Of a stretch of DNA of 64,000 nucleotides, positions 49,627 through 59,935 are shown piece by piece (position 1 is the stretch's first letter; each line of letters starts with the position of its first letter). Below the pieces are notes generated by a model. It made no database searches. It saw nothing but the letters and a program-made list of their open reading frames with translations, and was not told where the DNA came from. Source of the stretch: Anisakis pegreffii (lineage: Eukaryota > Nematoda > Chromadorea > Rhabditida > Anisakidae); the NCBI GenBank assembly GCA_035041965.1, contig JAPYMA010000230.1, forward strand, positions 124,001-188,000. Reading direction: 5' to 3'. Both the position numbers and the translations under genes were made by a program.

Positions 49627-50672
49627 AAACACAAGCTGATAAACGAACTTCTTTCTTAGTATGAAGGCCAAAACTTTCTACGAATGATAGGAAATGTTTT
49701 CAACGCACTGATACAACTGATTCTCTTATAGATCTAGCCGACCTTTCTACTAGTTTTATCTACTCCAATATTACCGTTATCAATTACTGATATTCAAAAT
49801 AGCACTACTATAACTTGATGATACTTTCATGCCTGTTCACCCAACCAATGGCGCAATATCTTCCAGAATAGCGTAATACTTCTGCTCTACAATATGCAAA
49901 GGATGAAGACAGTTCTCGCCATAAGTATACTGAGCGACTTCCCAAAATATGGGAGGACAGAATCGTCAAATGAGAGGGTGACTTGCGGAAAACGAAACCG
50001 ACGAGGAATACGCCAACCTAGCTAGCATGTTGTGGTCGCCGCTATAAAAGCCGAAAGTTCGGCCGATCGAGGTAAATACAGCTAAACAAATAGATAACTT
50101 GGAACGGTTTACTGATAATTAAGCATTCGTATGAATCAACTACGCCTTAAGATTCTTACGACTCAAAGAAATTTCGTAAGGAAAGGAAGAAGCGAAAATT
50201 GCGACGATTTTAGCAGTAGATCGCAAAAAGCTGATCCGCTTACTGATGACCTTATTGAAAAAAGCTGATCCGCTTACTGATGACCTTGTTGAAAAGAACG
50301 CTCATCATTGTTCCGTAATGGCAAAATTGAATTTTTCACAGTTAAGCCACAAGAGAGCACCTGTCTAAATAATGTAACGAATCAAACACGTAAACAAAAT
50401 AATAAAACAATAATCTGCACGGAATCGACTGAATCCAACACTTCACCACGATATTGAATATTCCTGAAAAAACAATCCACTTAAAGCTTCCTAGAATTTC
50501 AACGTCATCATTTGAATTTGGCACTCTTTACAACAATGGCATAAAACAGCAACATGCAAAATAGCAACATACACCTGACTCCATATCACTCTGTCTATCA
50601 TCTCAAACATATCGAGACGAATGCTATTTCGCGTTTGTTATTACGCTCTTCTACTGCGACCATTATTTTAAA

Positions 50673-50680
50673 CGACGTCA
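50673..50680 (-). promoter_or_regulatory. Candidate UPR/CRE-like element upstream of HYOU1
   Basis: On the minus strand the site reads TGACGTCG, close to the TGACGTG core bound by XBP-1/ATF6-type bZIP factors that induce ER chaperones. It is about 1.1 kb upstream of the HYOU1 start. One short match in AT-rich DNA is weak evidence. Confidence 0.2.
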
Positions 50681-50784
50681 GCATCCAAACTACTGCGTGA
50701 TGCAATTTCGTGTTGAGATTGGTTTATTCTCGATTCATGCTAGTCATGAAATGTCGTTGATTTAGCATGTTGTGGACAAGGAAA

Positions 50785-50900
50785 AAAGTCGAGGCGAAAT
50801 TTTGCAATCGAGGATCCCGAAAATGTGATCGACTCGAAAAAAACCGGGACGGAGACGGAGAAACGAGTAAATTCGAGGAACAAACTCAATCTCGTCCCTG
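50785..50900. repeat. Dispersed repeat family B, inverted copy
   Basis: GAGGCGAAATTTTGCAATCG, then GACTCGAAAAAA and GGGACGGAGACGGAG, match the reverse complement of the 15.6-kb copy. Confidence 0.5.
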
Positions 50901-51128
50901 TTCCTGGCCGTCAAGGAAGGAAGAAAGCGATGATGGTGATAAGAGAGTGGCATAAGCTCGTGATGAGTTGCAATTGCCAGTTAAATAACTGAGTAACTAT
51001 GCAGTAATAAAGGTCGTCAATTTTAGAACTATTAATCGACCATCGGACTCTCAAACGAAACGTCGCAGCACATGAATATAAAAAATACGTGTGTGCAATG
51101 CGTGCCTAAATACTACGTAGAATGCATG

Positions 51129-51240
51129 TACCTCTAACCCTCACACGATTGAAATTTTTTTGTAGCATCATGTATGAGGCGGGCATCTCATGAGCACTGA
51201 ATGGATCCACGCATTTGACTTTGTCCTCGTAATCCGGCAT
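51129..51240 (-). CDS. Possible first coding exon of an unidentified gene
   Basis: On the minus strand an acceptor (TTCTCCGTGCAG) lies about 33 bases before an ATG that opens MPDYEDKVKCVDPFSAHEMP, then ASYMMLQKNFNRVR, before candidate donors (CGT|GTGAGG, AGG|GTTAGA or AGAG|GTACAT). The leader arrangement resembles the HYOU1 start. The composition (charged, no low complexity) looks coding. I do not recognise the protein and could not assign downstream exons with certainty. Confidence 0.35.
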
Positions 51241-53999
51241 TTTTGGTGGAACTTTAACACATGCTAATCGTTACTGCACGGAGAACGAAAATAAACTAAA
51301 ACAATGCTCCTTTTGATTATACATTTTCAAATAACTGATCAAAGATCAAACCTGTTTACACCGACGTGTTTTCGATGCAACCGAATTTCGCAATAAATGT
51401 CTGAATGCACTGTGTCAAAAAACGTCAAACGACGTTACATGCCTATAATGCTTTAAACACGCACGTGTACACCTACGCACGCTCGCATCTGACACATGAT
51501 ACTCAAGATTCTCAGAACCTCTGCATCTCTACTCTCTCGTATATTCCCATTCCATTTTCTTCCTCACTAGTCTCCGCAATGCTATTTCGATAATTCTCGG
51601 CTTGATGACGAAAACAAACACCCCACCTCTCCATCGATTTTTAGCCACCAAGATGGCTTAAATCACTTTCAATTCACTTACAGTGATTCTGTGATTGTTT
51701 AGATGCATTTTATTTGATTGCTACTAAAAAGTTTCAATGCCTCCGGATTTTATTCGGAATGGAAAAGCTTCCAAGATCCCAAAGAATGATCTCGGCGAAA
51801 TATCTTTTTTTTGCACTGATGTTGGAATTCACTCGCTAATTATATGACACAATAATATGTGCATGATTTGTTGATCACTTCGTTGTGATCATAATGTGCA
51901 TTCTATGATCTGTTAATGGTACCATACCAATTGATCACCACAGATCATATCGCTATGATTGATTGCCCTGTTCATTCAGTATTCATTTATTTCTTTCGTA
52001 AATGTTCTGTGCGGTGCAGTTGTGGTGCGTAATATATTTTTGTATATGTTATTCACGTTTTTAGTTCGCACATATATTTTCTCGTGCAATTCAGAATTGC
52101 GCCGTAGATATTTTGAGATCACATAATCTTCCTATTTTTCTTGCTTTTAGCATCATATCGCTTGTTAGGTTGATCGCTCGGATTGCATTGAATTGAACTT
52201 GAGGAAAACTATGAATTAATCATTTAATACTGTTCCAGACCAAAGGTGATCGAGCGGACAAACCGTGACAGTTTCAAAGATACTGTCACTGGTCGTCACC
52301 TCGAATCAACGGTGAGGAATTAAATCATTTCTGTGGTGGTTTAATTTGTTTGTTGGTGATATGAAATGACTTGATTGTTAATCAGTCTTGTTAATTTCTC
52401 TTGATCTGGCAGGAATCTAGCGTATATTCAGTAAGTATGGGTATTGTGTGAATATTCTCTGTTAGATAGATTGGTGTATAAAACAGTTGTGTGATAACAG
52501 ACATAATATTGATAGAGATTTTGGATAATGTAGCAATGCGATATTTGCCCGAAAATAATACATCTTGTCAGCAATAAACCGTCATGCAATTGTAGGTAGA
52601 ATCGCGTACTGATGTTTCTAGCTGGATGACGAGACACAACAACCGATGGTGACGGATCGACGGCCGATTCGATAGATCTGGTGGTATCAGTTCGTCTTTA
52701 TCAACATTCAACACTATCTCCTAACTCTATCAAAACAACAGCAATCAACAATTCAGCAGATATTCAGTTCAACAATATTCAACAAATGTGACACCGTGGT
52801 CAAAGAAGCGCCAGGTTAGTAGTTTCACACTTGAACTCAGGGACACAGAATAAAATTCAGTCGTGGTCAGTGACCACTTTTTTACATACTTCATTCTTTT
52901 GTTTTTTAATTCATTTATGAATATTGTGAATAATGTTTGTATGTGTTGTTAGTTACATGTAAATCGTGCTTTATTTGTAATTGTCTTATTAAGAATTGAT
53001 GACAGTACAGTGGCAAATATTATAGTACGTTGTTCAGTGTTATCGTTGTCGATCATGAACTTGTGAAGATGTTTGTGATGCCTCGTTTATTTTAACTGGG
53101 GGGGGGGATTTTTTAGTGCTTTTAATCCAATTGTTAATGTTATTTTACTGTCATTGATTTGTTTCATTGTTATTATTGTTAATGTCACTGCATAGTCAAA
53201 TGTTGAGTTGTTCAGCTCATCTGAAACAATTAATGTTAAAGGAAAAATGTTATAAATCGTGACTTAAATTACTGCCTATTGGATTTTGTTTTCTATTCAT
53301 TTATTCAGTGTTATGAATTAATTGGTTTATATGCATATACTTATGTAAATCACCACAAATTGTCATGAATATTACATTATTTATTTCATTATTCATTCAT
53401 TTTATGTATTCATCATTGTTGTGAATATTGTCAACATTTTTATAAGAGATGTGGGTAGGGCGAAGGAGGGATGCGGCACGTAACGACCCGCTTAACTCCG
53501 GAGCCAGGGGTAGGGACTTGGACTGGCTATAGATATGGCCCATCCCACCTGATTGAACTTTTTTTTCAGTTTCTACACCTCACCATTCCCCCTCCCCCTC
53601 CCCCTCCCCAATGTGGACTCTATTACGTGAATTCGTGTTGGACTCTAACATAGACTAGCACACTTGCTGATATGTACTGAGGTAGCTATCGCAGCTTAAC
53701 TTAATTTGATGTAAGTTAGTCATAACTTTTACTTGACTTAGCTTGACTGTGACTGTATTATAAGCCCACTGAGCCAAAACTCTGAAACGACTTGACTGGA
53801 AATTTATCACATATTGTGTTGAGTTGGTGTAGCGATTAGCGGGCTTTGACTTTGCTTAGTTAAATGTTAGTTCAACGTTACTGTGGACCATATTAGCATG
53901 TGCTTTAGAGGAACACTTAATTATCTATGGACAGCCTGACGCAGTATCCTAGTCTTGTCATGGCTGAGAAAAAGGCTCTCGGAATTGATCATTCCTTCG
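51241..53999. other. Gene-poor region
   Basis: AT-rich with scattered GC-richer patches: 52240-52320 carries the hairpin GTGACAGT..ACTGTCAC; 53098-53110 is a G-run; 53450-53640 is a GC-richer block with a C-rich tract. No coding recognised. These may be remnants of a retroelement leader or LTR, but no LTR pair was identified. Confidence 0.35.
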
Positions 54000-55885
54000 A
54001 TGTAGGGATATCACATCAGAGAATATATAGTTTGTTGCGGGAGGAGTTGTGACTGGGGTTGATAATAGCTGCACTGGCAAATGAAAAAAGAAAATTATCC
54101 CCGTAAAAATGAGTTACACGAACGTAGGGTATGAATCGCCTTATGAAGTTAGCGGTAGGTCTGGAAAGTTCGCCTGGACCACTCACCCGAAGAGTCGAGT
54201 CGCTAGGTGGCGACTCGAAGAACGTCTTCTTTGTAGTGCTGTTTAGTGACAGCTGAACTGAGTTGAATGATATATCATATGTGCAGTTAATGGTCATTTT
54301 TAAAAAGCATATTTTGGTTGCATGGGTGATCCCAACCCGTCGAGCTGCCAACAAGAGGGACTAGGTTTAAGTAAATGCGACAGGCGTTCCCCGCCTACCG
54401 GCAGTCTTGGCGAATCGTGGAGAAAGAACTTAAAATATGCTAGCGATATTTACCCGAGTATCGCTAGCATTTATTCTACGGAACATATTATGGGCGTTCC
54501 CGGCCTGGGAAAGGCGCCGATTTGACCGGGGATAGGGAATGCGCGTAAGTTGGCCTGAGTAGTGCCTTCGGGCATTTGCTCAGGTAACGAGGGTTCCCGG
54601 ACTCACTGTGCGCACTTTCTCTTAACAGGGGGGAATTATAATCGGGTTGACCATTGGCTCGCACATATGAAATCGGTAAATTCAGTTCAATGTTGCTAAA
54701 TGCATTCATTATAAGGAGAAATCTCTCAGATGTTTGTGGTTACTCGCCGAAGCTTATCTATTTGCTAGTGTCATGATGGCATTCATACACATTCTCTGAT
54801 GCAATCCTTACTTACCTTGCCAGAGCAGTTATTGATGATCATTAGCGCTAATAAGGTACTTGATAAGTTTGAGAAATCCATTTAAATGGGATGTGAAGCA
54901 TTGTGGATTCTTCAGTTTTGTTTTGAATAGCTACCCTGGCATATGAAAAAAATCCCTATAAAAATGAGTTTCAAGAACGTAGGGTATGAATCGCCTTATG
55001 AAATTAGCGGTAGGTCTGGAAAGTTCGCCTGGTCCACTCATCCTATAAAGTCGAGTTGCTGAGTGGTGACTCGAAAAACATCTGCCTCTTAGTGCTGTTT
55101 AATAACAGCTGGAATAAAGTTCCAGTGTTATTAAATGCGTTATGAGGAGAAATCTCTCAGGTGTTTGTGGTTACTCGCCGAAGCTTATCTATTAGCTAGT
55201 GTCATGACAGCATTCATACAATTCTAAGATAATATCCTTATGTCCCTTGCCAGTGTAGTTATTATTCGCCCCTAGTGCTACTAAGTAAGATGCTCAAACA
55301 ATCCATTCGAACCGAACCACTATAAGATACTCAAACAGTCCATTCGAATAGGATAAGAACCACTATAGCCTCTTCATTTGAGAAAAGATTTTCAATGAAA
55401 CACCAATAGTTGACCGCTTTTAGTAGTTGACCATTTCCGAGAGCTTGAATCTCAGTCTAAAGTTATCGTATTGAAAATAAGGTATTAGTTAGTTTGCGGG
55501 AGAGCTAACCTCAGGTGTTGATAATGGCTGTACTGGCATATCAAAAGAAGAAAATGTTCCCTAAAAATTGAGTTTCACTAACGTAGGGTATGAATCGCCT
55601 TATGAAGTTAGCGGTAGGTCTGGAAAGTTCGCCTGGACCACTCATCCTGTAGAGTCGAGTTGCTGACTGGTGACTCGAAAAACATTTGAGTCTTAGTGCT
55701 CTTGAATAACAGCTGGAATAAAGTTCCAGTGTTATTAAATGCCTTATGAGGAGAAATCTCTCAGGTGTTTGTGGTAACTCGCCGAAGCTTATCTATCAGC
55801 TAGTGTCATGATGGCATTCATACAATTCTAAGATAATATCCTTATGTCCCTTGCCAGTGCAGTTATTGTCTCTCATAAGTGGTAA
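54000..55885. repeat. Three-copy array of conserved, possibly structured blocks
   Basis: Each copy has block 1 (CGTAGGGTATGAATCGCC to GACTCGAA; at 54122-54230, 54978-55080, 55582-55683) followed by block 2 (GAGGAGAAATCTCTC through CTCGCCGAAGCTTATC to GCCAGTG..GTTATT; at 54711-54835, 55141-55260, 55744-55870). Blocks are well conserved while spacers vary. Block 1 ends in a hairpin. In copy 1 it is CGAGTCGC/GCGACTCG (54196-54217). In copies 2 and 3 it is CGAGTTGC/GTGACTCG, which stays paired as RNA through two G-U wobbles. No open frame runs through the blocks. It may be a non-coding RNA family or a structured mobile element. Confidence 0.6.
54318..54660. other. GC-rich hairpin-rich insert within copy 1 of the array
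   Basis: Absent from copies 2 and 3. Much more GC-rich than its surroundings. Contains a perfect 12-bp stem ATGCTAGCGATA/TATCGCTAGCAT at 54437-54470, and CCTGAG/CTCAGG at 54554-54584 enclosing GTGCC-TTCG-GGCAT, a UUCG-type tetraloop stem. GGCG/CGCC pairs flank these. No protein coding is recognised. Confidence 0.55.
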
Positions 55886-58860
55886 TAGGGTATTTGATAA
55901 GTCACCGCCTCTGTTTTTAATAACCAACCAGTTTCGAGAGCTTATATCTGGGAATAGGATCGAACTAGATAACTGTGGTTTGATCTGTACATAGAGGTTA
56001 GAAATTTGTCTTGGTTGCCAGAACAACGTCTTCTCAGGCTTAGGATGAGTTGATGTATGAGTTATAAAATAACTTTTGAAGTAGCGTTTTCGGGGTAACG
56101 TCATGAAATTTGCTCAAATTTTATCATTCGAGCACTCATCTGATAACTTAAGCAACTGAAAGCGAGGTAGCATCCCTCGGATTGTAGAGGAAGCAAGACC
56201 AAATTCGAGCTTCACTTGGCATTAGGCTCGACTTTTAAGTTGAACTGAAATGACTCCAGCTGTCTTGGTCCGGGTTCCTTCTGAAGATGTTCTTTCAGAA
56301 ATTGTTCATGTTATTCTGTCACGGATTGGATATAGTGTGATTGGATATTGGCACTGGAATCTCGTATCTGTGTGAATATTTGTTTGATTGTCCTATTGTT
56401 GTTGTTCTTTACGTGATTATTTCGCGTTGTTGTTTATGTGATTGGTTCGTTCGTGTTTTCGTGCGTTCATCACCGTGTTCATCCTCTCGTTTCGTTGATC
56501 ATTATCGTGTTTTTGATGCTGTCACGCCAGGCATAATGAAGGGAAACATTGCTAGGCGTGGTTTGGTGGCGTTCCATGAGCCAGGTAGAATCGTAAAGTG
56601 CATAGGGATCCCGCACAAGCCACCCGGGTACAGTTCGATGCCACATGCTGGGTCAGGCTCAGGTTTGAAGCTCTTGCTTGGAAGTAGGCTTGCAACTTTG
56701 CTGAGTGTAGGATAAATTTGCAAATATCAATGGTGCGTGGCGTAATAGCTGTATAAATGGTTTTCCACGTGTTACAATACATTACACCGAAATCGCCTGA
56801 AAGAATCAACGAGTAGTCAGTATTTGTCGCATTCAATGAGTTTAGGATTGTCATGGCATGTCATAACGGCAATGATTTCAACCCTCCCGTATCTTTCGTC
56901 CATCCTTCATTGCCTTTTTCTTCCGAACCTAGTAACGGATTAGGTAACCATGCTCAGTCATTTGAGGTACTTGAATTATAGCTGGATTTATTTCGAATGA
57001 ATAATACGCTATAATTATTAGAAATATTCCTCTGTGGTTCAATCTGATGATGATAAATTTATCACTCCAGAATAGTGTTCTACTTGGCGATAATGCATGA
57101 AGCAAATTGAAGCCATCCGTTTGCCGTGACGGTAAGGAATTGGTCACCGTCGTCAATTAATATGCTCATGTTTTTTCTGTCATACTGTACTATTTGTGAT
57201 ATTATGATAATCTGATTGGCTGCATGCTATGATGGGATATGTTTGCATATTATGGCGTTTTTATGCTGTAATGTCGTATTTGTTGCATATTGTGATATTT
57301 ATACGCTGTAATGTGGTATGTGTTGTATGTTTTTATGTTTTCATTTTAGCGACAATTATGAATTATGTGAAAGGAGTAAAAGTTTTGGGGAGGGGGGTGT
57401 TGCTATGCTTTCGTTTATATTTATTGTTGTTTTTCTCTTTCGAAAGAGCTTTTTATGGAACTTCGTCTTCCGGCCACCTCGTGTGGTTAAAAGAGCTTTC
57501 TCGAGGGTACCGTCCAACTAATGAATGACTATTGCTTGCGTTGTTTTGTAAACTGTTTACGGACGAACAAATCAAAATTTAACTTTCGGATGAGGGAATT
57601 TGAGTCTAATTGTGGCAGCAAGTCAGTGGTTGTGGAATCGTAGGGTATATGAGGTGCAGCAAGCATACAGCAGTTGTTCATTAGCTGGCGGTATTTGGTT
57701 CAGCCTGATTTCCAGATGGGGTTGCTGGTGTCTATGGAAGTTTTGGGCAGGTTTGGGGTGCCATTTCAGTTATGTGGGGTTGACGAAATTTATCCCGCCT
57801 GAAAATATGTTCGAACTGGAAGTCAGGCTTTTCTCCTCTAGGCCTCTGGTTGCGAAACGGCACTTCGGAACCCGTCTGGCAGAAACGATGAGGTGTTGGG
57901 GTCTATGATAGATATTTCCAGAATTTTTTGGATTCCCGCTTTTATGGTGAAGTCAATCACTAGAGCCGTGCCAAGTTGCCACGTTTGGAAGCAGGTCAAA
58001 TTCGCGTTGCTTGTTATTTTCATTCATTGATTTCAAGATTTTTATCCATTTGTGAACTTCTAATCGAGGTAATGGAATGGGGGAATGAAGAAGCGTATTT
58101 TGAACATAATAACTCAGATCGGTCATCTTGTGATCCAGATCTGAACCATCAGTTTTAGATTTTAATTTTGACCCCCTTCAGTTTTTTTAAACCTTGTACG
58201 CCATCACTTCTTGTTTTTGAATATTTTTTATCTCATGTGGCAGAGATTTGACAAACGGTGATATAGCCTGTTATGAAAATCGCGGTTTCATGCCTGCGAT
58301 CGTAATTGCAATCATTAAACGCGTCATGTTAATGTGACATTCATTCCCAATCTTTTTAGTATACTGATTGTGAATCGCCGACATGGATCATGTCCTGATC
58401 CCTCCACGACCTTTATCATCGCCGATTTGAAATCTTCTTGCCTTTGGTTAGATGCTTTCCACGAATTTAGATGCCTTTGGATAGATGCGAATCCACGAAT
58501 ACACCGAAAGCACTTAAAAGGATCCAGGAGCAGTCAGTATCTTCTGTGCTTTTAGTAAGTTTAGGATTGTCCTGAGGCAACTGTTGTAATTTTGTGCCAG
58601 TAGGTTTGGAGGAAATGCACGAAAATTGACAATGACATGAATGAGATTTTATTAGGGTTGAAAGTGCAAAACAGTATAAAGTAGGCAGAATGACGTTCGT
58701 AAAATGGATCAACAATACGCCGACCTTCTGATAAGCACTCGCTGTAATGCAGTATTGTTACCAACAGCATAATTAAATTCATTCGATTCACATAATAACG
58801 TAGAAAAACAAGCTTGAGTTCAGACTCAGTTCGGGGTTTGTTTTATAGAAAAGACTTTAT
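55886..58860. other. Gene-poor region with an internal duplicated segment
   Basis: Segments at about 56795-56860 and 58525-58585 share a GAG.AGTCAGTAT then AGTTTAGGATTGTC pattern in the same orientation, so part of this stretch is duplicated. Short open frames (for example 56341-56715, +) have no recognised similarity. Confidence 0.35.
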
Positions 58861-58884
58861 CAGGACATAAGTCGAGAATGAACA

Positions 58885-59185
58885 CAAAATTGCAAACATT
58901 GAGGAGGCATTACCTCCGTTTTCTATGCGGTCACTGCAACACACTCTCAGTCGACGATGAAAGCTGTCGGAGGTGGACGAATAGTCGCCTTGCCAGCTCC
59001 TACCATAGGAGCACGACAACCCAATCCATCAACAGACGACACCAACAATCTGTTACTGAAAACGCTCATCGAGAGCAAACTGCCACAGTGGGCGTTGTGC
59101 TAGACGTCTATAACGAAAAACAACGTGTTCTCAATTTGAAAGTCAATCAGTTCTGTCCAAGACTACAAATATGATCAAAGTGCGC
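58885..59185 (+). pseudogene. Possible gag relic of a BEL/Pao-type retroelement
   Basis: Plus-strand frames give LLLKTLIESKLPQWALC in one frame and VYNEKQRVLNLKVNQF in the next. Together these resemble the conserved gag helix of BEL/Pao elements (LLxTLxESKLPxW...). Frameshifts and stops break it. No integrase or reverse transcriptase is seen nearby. Identification is by pattern only. Confidence 0.3.
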
Positions 59186-59929
59186 GAACAAATCAAGTGG
59201 TCAGCTCTAATGGACCAATACAGCGAGCGATCAGCTCCCGTATTCAAACATTCAAGTGGACAATTCAACAAGAGACAGCCTACAAACCTGACATTCAGAT
59301 CAACCAATAAATCATATTTGTCACAAACTAGATATCTATGATACATTTATTTTATTCACAAAACTTATTTAAATTTCATGATATGCAATAATAAGCAAAT
59401 CTTTTCAATGCAACTGAACAATAATAATGGATGAATTCAGAAATACTCGCTCTTCTCACACCAAACCAATTGTCTTTCCTATCATAACAAAGAACTCAGT
59501 CAATTAATACTGCTTACAAAAAACGATGTCAGACATAACGTCACAGGAATTATGAAGTACTTGTGACTAATGCAGACTGACTTTTATTTAGGCTCGGGCG
59601 AGCTAAAGATACTCAGAAAATAGAAGAAAGAAAAAGGTGTTGCTATGAGCGAATCGCGTTTAGATACCCGAATGAAAAAAAAAAAAACAACATCACAATG
59701 ACGTCCCATCATAACATAACAGCTCCACGAAATATTAGTTTGCCGACCACCCCAATTTCCCCACTGACGCTGCCAAATTCCCCTCGCCCAGCAGGGTCTT
59801 TCCCCACCTCCTGTGAGAAACACTGAGATGCAGTGAAGTTTAACAATAACAACAATAAAAACAACAAAAATTACAATGTCGTTATTAAATCACAACCAAT
59901 GATGTAACAGATGAAGATGAGCGAAATCG

Positions 59930-59935
59930 TTTATT
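59930..59935 (-). terminator. Polyadenylation signal of the PTR gene
   Basis: AATAAA on the minus strand, overlapping the last base of the TAA stop codon; a very short 3' UTR is implied. Confidence 0.5.

Larger units (their letters stand above)
49627..51128. other. HYOU1 upstream region with short exon-like pieces and a 34-bp duplication
   Basis: Contains a 34-bp direct tandem duplication at about 50226-50294 (AAAGCTGATCCGCTTACTGA followed by TGACCTTRTTG). Several minus-strand segments have splice-like borders, for example before 50461 (TTTTTTCAG, then NIQYRGEVLDSVDSVQ) and before about 50361 (TTTAGACAG, then VLSCGLTVKNSILPLRNNDE). They may belong to the gene suggested by the exon at 51129-51240, but I could not join their phases. 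Confidence 0.3.

Noticed and set aside
50045..50052. TATAAAAG motif on the plus strand
   Set aside because: No plus-strand gene follows; a single TATA-like match in AT-rich DNA is uninformative.
56341..56715. 124-codon plus-strand open frame in the gene-poor region
   Set aside because: First half is T/G-rich and unlike protein; the second half overlaps two open frames on the opposite strand; nothing recognised.
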